Counted from the first letter of the stretch, positions 20,183 to 29,587 are shown. The stretch is 64,000 nt of DNA from Novosphingobium sp. (GCF_019748365.1 NZ_JAIEPN010000043.1:52010-116009), one strand, 5' to 3'. Translations and numbers: made by a program. The notes: generated by a model not told the origin, from the sequence alone.

Positions 20183-21436
20183 ATGTCGCATTTTGCGGTT
20201 ATCGGCGCCGGCATCACCGGCATTACCACGGCCTACGCGCTGATCGAGCGCGGGCATCACGTCACTGTCATCGATCGTCAGCCCCTGCCGGCCATGGAGA
20301 CCTCGTTCGCCAATGGCGGGCAGCTCTCGGCCAGCAATGCCGAAGTGTGGAACTCGGTCGGGACGGTTTTCAAGGGTCTGCGCTGGATGGCGCGGCGCGA
20401 TGCGCCCTTGCTGTTCAACCCGCGCCCGGGCTGGCACAAGTTCTCCTGGATCGCCGAATTCCTCGGCGCAATCCCCAAGCACGATGTCAACACGATGGAA
20501 ACGGTGCGGCTCGCGATCGAGGCGCGCAAATACCTGTTCGATATCGCCGAGCGCGAAGGCATCGATTTCGACTGCGAGAAGCGCGGCATCCTCCATATCT
20601 ACCGGAACCCGCAGAGCTTTGCCGATGCGGCGCGCACCAACGAGCTTGTCCGCGCGGGCGGGCTTGATCGCTTCCAGGTCAGCCCGGAGGAAATGCGCCG
20701 GATCGATCCGACCGTCAGCGGCGACTACTGTGGCGGCTACTACACGCCCTCTGACGCGACGGGCGATATCTGCAAGTTCACCCGCGGCCTCGCCGCCGCG
20801 TGCGAGCGCAAGGGTGCGGTGCTGCAGCTTGATCGCGCGGTGCAGGCGATTGCCGTCCATGACCGCGGGGTTACGATCCGCACGGCGAGCCTGCTTGATG
20901 CCCGCATCGAGGATGTCGGCCACTTCGATGGCCTCGTCATCTGTGCCGGCGTGGGCAGCCGCCGCCTTGCCGCGATGATCGGCGACCGGGTCAATGTCTA
21001 TCCGGTCAAGGGCTACTCCATCACCGTCATGCTGCGCGACGAGGCGAGCCAGAGCGCGGCACCATGGGTCAGCCTACTCGACGAGGATGCCAAGATCGTC
21101 ACCTCGCGGCTCGGCAAGGACCGCTTCCGCGTGGCCGGCACGGCCGAGTTCAACGGCGAGAACCGCGACATCCGTGCCGACCGCATCGCTCCTTTGGTCC
21201 AGTGGGTCCGCCAGCTCTTCCCCGGCGTCAGCGTCGGTGAAGTGCTGCCTTGGGCCGGCCTGAGGCCGATGCTGCCCGACATGATGCCGCGTGTCGGCGC
21301 AGGGCATCGGCCGCGCGTGTTCTACAACACCGGCCACGGCCATCTGGGCTGGACGCTCAGCGCTGTCACCGCGCAGATGGTGGCCGCTACGATCGACCAG
21401 TCGCTTGAGACCAAACCCACGCTGCGCGTAGCCTGA
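20183..21436 (+). CDS. dadA: D-amino-acid dehydrogenase / glycine-oxidase-like FAD enzyme (DadA family)
   Basis: FAD-dependent oxidative deamination of small D-amino acids or glycine to 2-oxo acid plus ammonia, probably on the inner face of the membrane. Length is 417 residues. The Rossmann motif GAGITG (8-13) begins a DAO/DadA fold with the DadA-type ANGGQLSASNAEVWN segment (about 42-56) and the C-terminal FAD contact NTGHGHLGWTLS. The ATG at 20183 was chosen because GGAG lies 9 bases upstream and the Rossmann strand starts immediately after it. Upstream in-frame starts fall in the riboswitch. Control by a glycine riboswitch suggests glycine as a physiological substrate or product, so a glycine-oxidase role should be considered alongside D-alanine dehydrogenation. 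Confidence 0.85.
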   Translation: MSHFAVIGAGITGITTAYALIERGHHVTVIDRQPLPAMETSFANGGQLSASNAEVWNSVGTVFKGLRWMARRDAPLLFNPRPGWHKFSWIAEFLGAIPKHDVNTMETVRLAIEARKYLFDIAEREGIDFDCEKRGILHIYRNPQSFADAARTNELVRAGGLDRFQVSPEEMRRIDPTVSGDYCGGYYTPSDATGDICKFTRGLAAACERKGAVLQLDRAVQAIAVHDRGVTIRTASLLDARIEDVGHFDGLVICAGVGSRRLAAMIGDRVNVYPVKGYSITVMLRDEASQSAAPWVSLLDEDAKIVTSRLGKDRFRVAGTAEFNGENRDIRADRIAPLVQWVRQLFPGVSVGEVLPWAGLRPMLPDMMPRVGAGHRPRVFYNTGHGHLGWTLSAVTAQMVAATIDQSLETKPTLRVA

Positions 21437-21469
21437 CGCGGCCAGATCTACGTAGAACACCGCATGACC

Positions 21470-21512
21470 GGCCCGGGCGCCCTGCTTGCCTAAAAGGCAG
21501 GGTTACCGGGCC
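21470..21512 (+). terminator. Terminator hairpin after dadA
   Basis: The stem GGCCCGG (21470-21476) with CCGGGCC (21506-21512), continued after a 3-by-3 internal loop by CCCTGC with GCAGGG, closes an 11-base loop and is followed by GTTCTTCC. This fits a Rho-independent terminator with a weak U-tract, 34 bases after the dadA stop. Confidence 0.65.
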
Positions 21513-21563
21513 GTTCTTCCTAGTGAGCGAGGATCATCCGATCCCGCACAGGGAATACGCGCC

Positions 21564-21887
21564 ATGCTGGTCAAGCACGCTGCCGGAAACGAGGCCAATC
21601 CATGGAGTTCAGCGCCGCACGGCCCGGTGATCACCGCGACCTACCGCCGCGGGGTGCTGCGCGCGAAAGTGGCGGTGAGCGAGCTTACCTGCCGTTCGGC
21701 GCGCATCGATTCAATGGATGCCGTGAAGCCGGGCATGCTGGTGTGGCTCACGCTGCCGGGGCTTGAAGCCCGCCCGGCAACAGTTGACTGGACCAGCGGC
21801 TTCACCGCCGGCTTGCGCTTCGAGGCACCGCTGCACCCGGCTGTGCTCGATGCGATCCTCGATGGCCGCATCGGCTCGGTCCATTAA
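21564..21887 (+). CDS. PilZ-domain-like small protein
   Basis: A 107-residue protein with the length and strand pattern of stand-alone PilZ proteins, which usually bind cyclic di-GMP. The segment RRGVLRAKVAVSELTCRSARI resembles the PilZ core and GMLVWLTLPGLEARPATVDW the second conserved block. The canonical RxxxR and DxSxxG signatures are degenerate here, so c-di-GMP binding is uncertain. Many sphingomonads carry such single-domain copies. It stands alone after the dadA terminator and converges with the methyltransferase gene 10 bases further on. Confidence 0.6.
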   Translation: MLVKHAAGNEANPWSSAPHGPVITATYRRGVLRAKVAVSELTCRSARIDSMDAVKPGMLVWLTLPGLEARPATVDWTSGFTAGLRFEAPLHPAVLDAILDGRIGSVH

Positions 21888-21897
21888 GCCGCCGCGT

Positions 21898-23328
21898 TCA
21901 GATATCCGCTGACAAGGCAAGCATTCCCGCACGGGCGATCTGTTTGAGGCCGAGGTTGACGTCAAGTTCGGGCGGAATCCCGATCCGCGCCGCTTCGGCG
22001 GCAATTTCCTCTGCCGTGCGCGTGCCATCCATCAAGGCCATCAGACGGCGCGGTGCTTCCTCGCTCAATTGAACCACGCGGTGGTCCAACGTCACGACAT
22101 AAGGCACCCCATGCGCGATCAGCGCGCGCACGAGCGAGCTGACAATTGGCCGCTCGCCCGGCTGCAGCGCCCCGGGGAAGGGGAGAGAATGCGGCTCGAT
22201 GATCCCCCGGTCGATGAGGTGGAAGATCGCTGTTGCATGGTCCGGCGAGGCCGCAAGTTCGGCCAGCGGCACGCGCACCGGGGCAATCCGGATCAGCTTC
22301 TCGAGAAAATCGGCCAGCATCTGATCACCGAGCTCGAAATCGCCCGCGCTTGAGGTGAAAGTGTTTTCACCGGTCCGGCGCAGGCTGTCCGGTACTCCGG
22401 CCATCAGGGTGCCCAGCCAGGCAGGATCGGGAACACGAAGCGGATGCCGGCCCGGGCGCACGAAGAGCGACTGGTGAAAGAAGCTCACCTCGTCATTGTC
22501 GCGGCGCTGCGCGCGCCGCACGGTCTCGCGATCGTCCACCGCTTCGCCCGGGAAGCCGTGGAACAAGCCGCCCGCTTGCGCCTCCGTCAGATAGGCCAGA
22601 TGATGCGCGGCAGCCTCCGCCACGATCGTCTGCAGCGACTTGGGATCGTAGACCGGGCCAAGTTCATCGTGGAACAGGGTGTGGCGATTCTTGTTCAGGG
22701 TCAGCCGCGCGGCACGGCGCAAAGCCGCCTGCGATGCGGAATCATCATCGCGCGGACGGCCGAACTCGGTCAGCACCGCAGTCGCGCGGTCCATCCGCGC
22801 CTCGGGATCATCGACGCCGTCCAGCTCGAACAGCAGCATATCGCGCAAGGCAAGGCGGATGTGCCCGCCGGGCAGCGCATTGTAGCTAATGAAGACGATG
22901 CCGTTCGGCGCGAGCACGCGGTCGATCAGCTGAAGCGTCGCGCGCTGCACATGTGGCGGCACCCAGGCATAGAGGCCATGGGCGATCACGTAATCGAACG
23001 GCCCTTCCATCGAACCGGCCGCGTCGAGGATATCGGCGGTTTCGATGCGGACGTTCGCAAGCCCGGCCGCAGCCATCAGCGACTGGCCATGGGCGACGGC
23101 GCTTGCGGCAAGATCGAACGAGACGAACTGCGCGCCGGGATAGGCGGCCGCCATGGCCAGCACGTTGAGTCCATCACCACCGGCGATCTCGAGAACCCGC
23201 GCGCTGCGCGGATCGGCAGCATCAAGGCCATGCAGCCGGGCAATTGCGGCGAGATGTTCGGGCGTGGTCGTGCGGTAGACGGCGGATGGATAATGAACCT
23301 GATCGTAACTCGTCGGACTTGTATCCAA
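21898..23328 (-). CDS. Class I SAM methyltransferase with C-terminal regulatory domain
   Basis: A 476-residue protein with an N-terminal SAM-dependent methyltransferase fold: motif I VLEIAGGDG at about 45-53, the acidic ribose contact FVSFDLA, FDYVIAHGLYAWV, and SYNALPGGH. A long extension follows that resembles the methyltransferase regulatory domain family and ends in a winged-helix-like segment (LMDGTRTAEEIAAEA). The start is read as TTG at 23326-23328 because GGAG lies 8 bases upstream. An earlier in-frame ATG would run into the divergent FHA gene. It is divergent from the T6SS FHA gene with about 70 bases between, so a shared promoter region and a T6SS-related role are possible. The substrate is unknown. 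Confidence 0.8.
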   Translation of the reverse strand: MDTSPTSYDQVHYPSAVYRTTTPEHLAAIARLHGLDAADPRSARVLEIAGGDGLNVLAMAAAYPGAQFVSFDLAASAVAHGQSLMAAAGLANVRIETADILDAAGSMEGPFDYVIAHGLYAWVPPHVQRATLQLIDRVLAPNGIVFISYNALPGGHIRLALRDMLLFELDGVDDPEARMDRATAVLTEFGRPRDDDSASQAALRRAARLTLNKNRHTLFHDELGPVYDPKSLQTIVAEAAAHHLAYLTEAQAGGLFHGFPGEAVDDRETVRRAQRRDNDEVSFFHQSLFVRPGRHPLRVPDPAWLGTLMAGVPDSLRRTGENTFTSSAGDFELGDQMLADFLEKLIRIAPVRVPLAELAASPDHATAIFHLIDRGIIEPHSLPFPGALQPGERPIVSSLVRALIAHGVPYVVTLDHRVVQLSEEAPRRLMALMDGTRTAEEIAAEAARIGIPPELDVNLGLKQIARAGMLALSADI

Positions 23329-23398
23329 GGTCCGGTCTCCCGCTATTGCGCAAAGTCTGCGTCCAACTAATAATGCAGCCGGAAACACCGGAGGCAAA

Positions 23399-24340
23399 AT
23401 GCCGCTTATTCTCGCCCTGCGCAAGTATCCGGGGGCACAGCCGCCAGCCCCGCTGCAGCTGGAGCGCGGAGAGGCGAGCGTGGGGCGCGGTGCCGGAGCG
23501 GACCTCCTGCTCGACGATCTCTCGGTCTCGCGGCGCCATTGCACGATCGCCGGTGAAGGCATGGCCTGGCGGATCACCGACACCAGCACCGGCGGGACGA
23601 TGATCAACGGCCACCGATTGACCGCGCCGCATATGCTGCGCCACGGCGATGTGATCGGCGTGGGCGGATGCGAGATCGTCGCGATGCTGCAGGACGCCGA
23701 AAAGTCGGCGGCGGTGCCTGCCGGGCACGACAGCTGGGGTAGGCCAGTCGGCGCGGCGCCGGTTTCTGCGCCTCCCGGTTCGGCCACTGCGATCCCGAAT
23801 GGATGGAGCGCTGCGCCCCAGCCAGCACCTGTCACGACCATTCCGCCCCAAGCCGCCGATGCGGTGGGTGTCCTGCTTCAGGCGGCGGGTCTGTCGCGCG
23901 CCCATGTTACCGGGCCCGATGCGCAAGTTCTGGCGGCATGCGGCGCGTTGCTGCGTGCTGTGATGGCCAGTTTTGCGGCGCAGGCGGCGGACCGGGCAAA
24001 GGCGCGGGCCGATCTCGGCATCGCGGCAGAAACCGATCCGCCCTTGCCGCCAGAGGCGCTGCTGCAGCGCCTGCTGGCGCTCCCTCCGGCAGAGGCGCAG
24101 GCGCGGATTGCGGCGATGTGCGGCGCGATAGATGCGCATCAGCGCGCGCTGCAGGCGGCTTTGCAGGCAAGCCTGCACCATGCGCTCGACCAGTTTGCCC
24201 CGGCCTCGATCAAGACCAGCGCGCGCAGCGAGGCCGAAGCATGGCGCGCCTATGAGCAGGCGTTCGGCACGAAGGACGGCTTCGTCGAAGTGTTCGCCAA
24301 AGCCTTCGCGCAGCACTACGCGGCTTCGACCAAAGGCTGA
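23399..24340 (+). CDS. T6SS-associated FHA-domain protein (short TagH-like)
   Basis: Phosphothreonine-reading protein of 313 residues. The N-terminal FHA domain (about 20-95) has SVGRGAGADLLLDD, SVSRRHCTI and GTMINGHRL. A Pro/Ala-rich linker leads to a C-terminal helical domain seen in T6SS FHA proteins, with AEAWRAYEQAFG and FVEVFAKAFAQHY. GGAGG is correctly placed before the ATG. Its neighbours on the other strand are PpkA and PppA, so it is a candidate reader of PpkA phosphorylation. A second, longer FHA protein of the same type lies at 45787-47289. Confidence 0.85.
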   Translation: MPLILALRKYPGAQPPAPLQLERGEASVGRGAGADLLLDDLSVSRRHCTIAGEGMAWRITDTSTGGTMINGHRLTAPHMLRHGDVIGVGGCEIVAMLQDAEKSAAVPAGHDSWGRPVGAAPVSAPPGSATAIPNGWSAAPQPAPVTTIPPQAADAVGVLLQAAGLSRAHVTGPDAQVLAACGALLRAVMASFAAQAADRAKARADLGIAAETDPPLPPEALLQRLLALPPAEAQARIAAMCGAIDAHQRALQAALQASLHHALDQFAPASIKTSARSEAEAWRAYEQAFGTKDGFVEVFAKAFAQHYAASTKG

Positions 24341-24365
24341 GCGTTCCGTCCGGCGCCCGTTGCGG

Positions 24366-26447
24366 CTACTGGACGGTTGTCGCCGGGCTGCCGCCAGCCG
24401 CTGCATTGGGCTGCGTATCGACGAACTTGTACCAGACGATCTGGACCTTCCAGCCGTTGGCCTTCGCCTTGGCTTCGAAGGCCGCTTTCCCGCCGGCGCT
24501 GACGAGATCACTCAGCGAGTCCTTGGTGAAGCCGCCCTTTCCGGTAATCAGCACGAGACCTGCCCAGCCGGGCTGCGCGTTGGTCTCAAGATTGATGCGA
24601 TAAGCGTCTTCGCCCGGCAAACGCTCGACGTTGGGCGAGCCGACAACGGCTTGAAAAGCCGCGCGATTGAGCGTGATGTCGGTGATTACGTTCGATTTTT
24701 CGATCGAGAACAGCGCGAACTCGTCCTGCACGCCCGCGAGTGACAAGTCGGTGATCACTTTCGTGCCAATCTGTCCGTTGTAATAGCTCTCTGGCGGCAT
24801 CGTATCGAGTTCATACTCGGGCTGCTTGCGGGTCATGTGAATGGGCGGGCCGGCGCGAAACTTGTTCAGCTCATCGAGGACCGGACAGAAGCTGTCATCG
24901 ATCCGCGCGATGCCGGTAAAGTCGCTGCCTGCCTCGACGCCCAGACTCTTTGCCGCCTGAATGATGCCGTTTTCGGCATCGAGCGGCGCACCTGCGACAC
25001 CGGACCCCGTCAACGCAATGCCGGCGCCATCACGATTGACGTCCACGGTCATCCACGAGCAGGGAATCGCTGGCAGCGCGCTCTGCACCGCTGCGTCGAT
25101 CTTCTCGAGAGGAACGTTCGATGTGGCAGGCGCCGAGCTGGTGGCGTCAGGCGCGGCAGTCTTCGAGCCGCCGCCCGAGGCCATGTAGCCGATCCCGCCC
25201 AGCAGAGCGACTGCCAGAAGCGCGCCGCCCCCGATCAGCACCGGTTTGGGGGGCAGGCTGGACCCGGACCCCGCACCCTTGGCCGCGCCAGCCGCGCCAG
25301 TGTTCTTCGCTCCGCCCAGCGCGCCGGAGCGCTTCGGTGCCTTGCCGGACATGGCCTGATCGAGCGCGGCAATCACCGCATCCATCGAGCGCAGCCGCTT
25401 GAGCGGATCGGCCACCAGCATCTGGTCGACCACCTTGCGCACCCGCGGCGGGATCGCGCTGGTATCGACACCGTTGCGGCGCTTCATGATCGCTTCGGCG
25501 GGCAGGCCGCCCAGATCGGGCTTGCGTCCCTGCGCGAGAGCAAGGATCACGAGCCCGAGCGAGTAGACGTCCGACCAGGCACCGATCTGCTTGTCGAAAT
25601 CGCCCAGCTGTTCGGGGGCGACATAGCTGGGCTTGCCGGCGAAGCCATCGCCGATGATCGTCTTCGAGCCGGGATCGGTTTCCTTGACGATGCCGAAATC
25701 GATGATCTTGGGCCGGTCCAGCCGGTCGCTGTCGAGGATCACGTTGTCGGGCGAGATATCGCGGTGAACGACGCCGAGTTCGTGGGCTTCGCGCAGACCT
25801 TCGGCAAGCTTGCGCAGCAGCCCTGCCAGTTCATCTTCCGTGAGGGTCGATTTGCCGACGATATCCGAAAGATTCTGGCCGCTGATATAGCCGGTCGCGA
25901 TGTAGTAGAAACCGAGTTCCGGCTCCATCGCATAGCCGCGATAGCGCACGACCGCAGGGTGCGAGAGTTCGGTGAGGGCCTGCGCTTCCTTGCGAAACAT
26001 CGCCATCACTTTGGGATCGGCGGACAGTTCGGGCAGGATGGTCTTGATGGCGACACGCTCGCCGCTGGCGATGTTCACGCCTTCAAACACTTCACCCATG
26101 CCGCCGCGCGCGATGAAGCGCTTGATCTCGAACATGTGGTTGAGAACCGTGCCGATTTCGAGCGAGGCGTGTTTGCCGCCAGATGGACGTGCGGGTGCCG
26201 GGGCGGGGGCCGGTGCGGCGAGCGGGGGCGCGGAAACCGGGATCGGCGACATGGGCGGGACACCGGCCAGCGGAGCTGCGCTGGCAGGCGGCTCGGAAGA
26301 TGCTGCGAAAACCGTTCCTTCTTCCTGATCGTCGGGCGCGGCGAAGGGATCGGGGCCCGGCGTACCACCCTGCGGCACACCCGCATCGCCCGGTGCCGCG
26401 GGCGATGCGGAAGGCTGAAAGACCGTTTCGTCCTTTTCGTCGCTCAC
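24366..26447 (-). CDS. ppkA: PpkA-like transmembrane Ser/Thr protein kinase of the T6SS
   Basis: Kinase that in T6SSs with post-translational control phosphorylates components so that FHA proteins bind and assembly starts. Length is 693 residues with a GTG start, GGAG 7 bases upstream, and a 1-base gap from the pppA stop. Residues 1-95 are acidic then Pro/Ala-rich. The kinase domain runs from about 105 to 365 with the glycine loop ARGGMGEVF (113-121), K135, catalytic D230 in VVHRDISPDN and DFG at 250-252. One membrane segment lies at about 403-424. A C-terminal periplasmic region of about 270 residues may sense an envelope signal. Two TVF sites with acidic residues before them (T8, T45) are candidate autophosphorylation marks. 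Confidence 0.92.
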   Translation of the reverse strand: MSDEKDETVFQPSASPAAPGDAGVPQGGTPGPDPFAAPDDQEEGTVFAASSEPPASAAPLAGVPPMSPIPVSAPPLAAPAPAPAPARPSGGKHASLEIGTVLNHMFEIKRFIARGGMGEVFEGVNIASGERVAIKTILPELSADPKVMAMFRKEAQALTELSHPAVVRYRGYAMEPELGFYYIATGYISGQNLSDIVGKSTLTEDELAGLLRKLAEGLREAHELGVVHRDISPDNVILDSDRLDRPKIIDFGIVKETDPGSKTIIGDGFAGKPSYVAPEQLGDFDKQIGAWSDVYSLGLVILALAQGRKPDLGGLPAEAIMKRRNGVDTSAIPPRVRKVVDQMLVADPLKRLRSMDAVIAALDQAMSGKAPKRSGALGGAKNTGAAGAAKGAGSGSSLPPKPVLIGGGALLAVALLGGIGYMASGGGSKTAAPDATSSAPATSNVPLEKIDAAVQSALPAIPCSWMTVDVNRDGAGIALTGSGVAGAPLDAENGIIQAAKSLGVEAGSDFTGIARIDDSFCPVLDELNKFRAGPPIHMTRKQPEYELDTMPPESYYNGQIGTKVITDLSLAGVQDEFALFSIEKSNVITDITLNRAAFQAVVGSPNVERLPGEDAYRINLETNAQPGWAGLVLITGKGGFTKDSLSDLVSAGGKAAFEAKAKANGWKVQIVWYKFVDTQPNAAAGGSPATTVQ

Positions 26448-26448
26448 G

Positions 26449-27237
26449 TCAGTTCTCCGCTCCGCCGAACTGGACCAAGGTCACTTCCGCGGTGGCCACG
26501 CCCACTATCGTGATGTTGTCAGGCGCACCGAGCTCATGGCAGCGCACGATCATCTGCTTTGCCGCATCTTCAAAGGGTTGACTGGCAAGGGCATCCTGCA
26601 TGGCCGCTTCCCCCATCACGCCATAGAGGCCGTCGCTGCAAAGAACCAACAGATCCTCGTCGCACAAGGTTTCGATCATCGTATCAACCGCCAGCGGCCG
26701 GGCGACGCCGACCGCGCGGGTGAGCACGTTGCGCAAGGGGTGCGTGGCGGCTGCAACCTCGTCGATCACGCCGTGGTCGACCAGTTCCTGCACCTGGCTG
26801 TGATCGCGGGTCAGCCGGTAAAGACGGCGATCGCGCAGCAGATAGGCGCGGCTGTCGCCCACCCATGCCACGCCGAAGCGCTTGTCGCGCACCGCGAGGG
26901 CCACGGCGGTTGAGCCCATCTGCTTGCCGACCCGCTCGGACTCGCCGAGAATGCGCTCGTTCGCTTCGGTCAACGCGCCTCGGATCGCTTCCAGCAGATC
27001 CTCAAGACCTTCAACGGGAGGGACGGCGGCAATCGCCTCCACGACCTGGCTTGAGGCCCAATCGCCCCGCTCGAGGCCGCCCATGCCATCTGCCACCAGC
27101 CAGACCCGCGATCCATCTGATGCGAGGTAGCTGTCCTCGTTGTGCCGCCGCACTGCACCGGTATCGGTAACCGCCCATGATTCCGTGCGAAATGGTATCA
27201 CCGGTTCGCGCTCCACGACTGTCTCGACGAATGTCAT
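26449..27237 (-). CDS. pppA: PppA-like PP2C-family Ser/Thr phosphatase of the T6SS
   Basis: Cytoplasmic Mn/Mg-dependent phosphatase that reverses PpkA signalling (262 residues). Motifs appear in family order: VRRHNEDSYL (D35), VADGMGG (from 49), GSTAVALAV, WVGDSRAYLL, LTRDHSQV, LTRAVG, LCSDGLYGVM and PDNITIVGV. The ATG at 27237 is chosen with GGAG upstream. A longer opening of 14 residues exists. It is transcribed just ahead of ppkA, ensuring co-expression of kinase and phosphatase. The adjacent M23 peptidase gene is divergent. Confidence 0.93.
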   Translation of the reverse strand: MTFVETVVEREPVIPFRTESWAVTDTGAVRRHNEDSYLASDGSRVWLVADGMGGLERGDWASSQVVEAIAAVPPVEGLEDLLEAIRGALTEANERILGESERVGKQMGSTAVALAVRDKRFGVAWVGDSRAYLLRDRRLYRLTRDHSQVQELVDHGVIDEVAAATHPLRNVLTRAVGVARPLAVDTMIETLCDEDLLVLCSDGLYGVMGEAAMQDALASQPFEDAAKQMIVRCHELGAPDNITIVGVATAEVTLVQFGGAEN

Positions 27238-27341
27238 AGACTGGTGGCTCCATTCTCGGCAACAATAACTGCCTGACAAGGACCTGCGGCTTTATTGCGC
27301 GGGATAAGGCGCCTTGTCCGAACGCAGCGCGGGACAAAGCA

Positions 27342-28682
27342 ATGCAACAGGCCCTGGTGAATTCCTACGATCCCCGCCAATGGGCTGCTGCGTGGTCACC
27401 TGCTGCGGCCGAGGGGCTCAGTGCAGCGCGGCAAGGTCTGGCGCGGCGGCGCGTTCTCGCGCTTGGCCTCGGCGCCGGGATAGTCTCCGCAGGCGCCATT
27501 GCTGCATTCCTGACGCGGCCAAAGCTGGCGAGCCCGGTGCCGGGTGCCGCTGGCAACCTCGCCGCCGAGTCGTCTGCGGCCCCCGGCACGGTCCGGCGCG
27601 CCATGCTGCTGACCGGATCCGGCGAATTGCAGACAGCGCTGCAGCGCTTTGGCCTCTCTGCCCAGATGGCGGGGGATGTCGCGCGCGAGGCCAGCCCCGC
27701 GCTCGCCGCGCAAGGCGAGATACGTGCGATGCTGGAAATGGCCCGCTCGGGCGATGCGTTGACCTTCGTGCGGTTGCAGGCGTCGAACCCCGACAGCTCC
27801 GGCGCGATCGTCAGGCTGGGGGTCGATGGCAAGCTGGAGACGACACGCATCGCGGCGCAAATCAGCGACCAGATCGTCGTGATGCACGGGATCATGGACG
27901 GTGACAGTTTCTACAGCTCGGCGGTCGGGATCGGTGTGCCCAATTCGCTGATCTCGCCGTTTGCCAAGGCGCTGGCCTTCGATTTCGACTTCCAGCGCGA
28001 AGTGGCGGCGGGCGATGCCTTCGAGCTTGCCTTCTCGCAGCCGACCAACGCCTCGGGCCAGGCCATCGGCGCGCCGGAACTGGTCTATGCCTCGCTCACC
28101 ACGCAGACCCGCTCGGCGGCGGTCTACCGCTTCCAGCCCGACAAGGGCGGCGAAGTGCAATGGTTCGATGCGAGCGGCCGGACGGTGGCCCGTTCGCTGA
28201 TGCGCACGCCGGTCGATGGCGCGCGCGTGACCTCGAAGTTCGGCATGCGCATCCACCCGATCGAGGGGTACCAGAAAATGCACGGCGGTATCGACTTTGC
28301 CGCACCGATCGGCACGCCGATCTACGCCTCAGGTTCCGGTGTTCTGGAGTTTTGCGGACCGAAGGGGGGCAACGGCAACTTCATCAAGATCCTGCACGAT
28401 AATGGCTGGGAAACGCTTTACCTCCATATGAACCGCTTTGCCGCCGGGATGGCGCAAGGTGTCCGCGTCGCGCAGGGGCAGCAGATCGGCGAGGTCGGCA
28501 CGACGGGCCATTCGACCGGGCCGCATCTTCACTATGAAGTGCACATCGGTGGCGAAAAGGTCGACCCGCTGGGCGTGCAGCCCGACAACAGCACGAACAA
28601 GACGCTGACCGGCCCGCAGCTGGAAACCTTCGAGCAGGTGCGCGACTCGATCGACGTGAGCCGCGCGCAGCGGTCTGTCTGA
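27342..28682 (+). CDS. Membrane-anchored M23-family murein endopeptidase
   Basis: LytM-type metallopeptidase expected to cut peptidoglycan cross-links (446 residues). Residues 35-58 form an N-terminal membrane anchor after an arginine cluster (ARRRVLALGLGAG), so the catalytic part is periplasmic. A middle region resembles the OapA/opacity-associated N-domain of M23 proteins. The C-terminal peptidase has SKFGMRIHP, zinc ligands H314 and D318 (MHGGIDF), and H395 with H397 (GPHLHYEVH), all intact. Its position between pppA/ppkA and the OmpA-like gene suggests it opens the cell wall for the T6SS trans-envelope complex, which is inference. It could equally be a general division or morphogenesis enzyme. 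Confidence 0.88.
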   Translation: MQQALVNSYDPRQWAAAWSPAAAEGLSAARQGLARRRVLALGLGAGIVSAGAIAAFLTRPKLASPVPGAAGNLAAESSAAPGTVRRAMLLTGSGELQTALQRFGLSAQMAGDVAREASPALAAQGEIRAMLEMARSGDALTFVRLQASNPDSSGAIVRLGVDGKLETTRIAAQISDQIVVMHGIMDGDSFYSSAVGIGVPNSLISPFAKALAFDFDFQREVAAGDAFELAFSQPTNASGQAIGAPELVYASLTTQTRSAAVYRFQPDKGGEVQWFDASGRTVARSLMRTPVDGARVTSKFGMRIHPIEGYQKMHGGIDFAAPIGTPIYASGSGVLEFCGPKGGNGNFIKILHDNGWETLYLHMNRFAAGMAQGVRVAQGQQIGEVGTTGHSTGPHLHYEVHIGGEKVDPLGVQPDNSTNKTLTGPQLETFEQVRDSIDVSRAQRSV

Positions 28683-28702
28683 ACCAGGCCGCGCGAGCTT
28701 CC

Positions 28703-29587
28703 CTAGCGGGACTTTGCAGGCTCGGCAGAGGGCCAGATGATGGTTACCACCAGCAGAGCCGCCAGCACTACTACCGAGGAGATGCTGGCATTGAGCCCCT
28801 CCGGCCCGCCGCCCCACAAGCCCGTGCCGCGCAGATCGATATTGATCAGCGCCCCGAAAGTGCCGGACCCCGGATTGGGATAGAGGCCGAACAGCAGTTC
28901 CTCCGCTGAGTTCCAGCCGAAATGGATCATCCATGCCATGAGGAAGGAGCCGGACCGCGCATAGGCGAAGCCGAACAGCAATCCGCCCATCAGCATCGTC
29001 ACGAACGACATGGGCTCACTTGCTGCAACCACGAAGTGCAGCATGGCGAACGTGACTGCGGCAATGATCACCGCGGGGGTGTGGCCCCAGCGCCGGGCCA
29101 GATCGGCCTGCAGAAAGCCCCGGAAAGTCAGCTCCTCGGCACCGCTCTGCAGCAGCACAAGCGCCGCTTCCAGCAGGAGCAGGCCCATGCCCTGCGGAGC
29201 TGCCGGGCCTTCGTTGGCCGTTCCGGCAATCGCGCAAAGCGCAAGTGACAGGGCAAATCCGACCACGCCCATGGCGAGGCCCGTTCCCGCGAACAACGCG
29301 GGCGCGCGACCGATCGGCACGGGCAAACGCCATAGGCGGATCGCCGCCAGTGCCAGCAGGCCCATCGGCGCGAAGGTGGCCAACGTGAATGCGGTCTCCA
29401 GCAAGGCTCCGGGCATTTCGGCTATCGCCGGGTTGGAGAGCAGAATGCCGAACAGCGCCGGTACGCCCCAAAGGAGCACCGCGGTTGAAGCGATGACGGC
29501 CGCGAGCGATGCCAGCCCCGCCGCCGGATGACTGGCAGGGGCAGGGGCAGGGCCCGAACGTTGTTGAAAAGGTTCCGCTTTCGCCAT
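28703..29587 (-). CDS. CPBP family intramembrane metalloprotease (CAAX protease/Abi-like)
   Basis: Polytopic inner-membrane protein of 294 residues with about seven hydrophobic segments. It carries the CPBP signature: E151-E152 with R156 in EELTFRGFL, H184 in FAMLHF, and H222 with N226 in HFGWNSAEE. Bacterial members cleave or modify membrane-protein and peptide substrates. Some act in bacteriocin self-immunity. The ATG follows GGAGAGGG. It converges with the M23 gene and diverges from the OmpA gene. A role in protecting or maturing T6SS envelope parts is possible from context only. Confidence 0.88.
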   Translation of the reverse strand: MAKAEPFQQRSGPAPAPASHPAAGLASLAAVIASTAVLLWGVPALFGILLSNPAIAEMPGALLETAFTLATFAPMGLLALAAIRLWRLPVPIGRAPALFAGTGLAMGVVGFALSLALCAIAGTANEGPAAPQGMGLLLLEAALVLLQSGAEELTFRGFLQADLARRWGHTPAVIIAAVTFAMLHFVVAASEPMSFVTMLMGGLLFGFAYARSGSFLMAWMIHFGWNSAEELLFGLYPNPGSGTFGALINIDLRGTGLWGGGPEGLNASISSVVVLAALLVVTIIWPSAEPAKSR

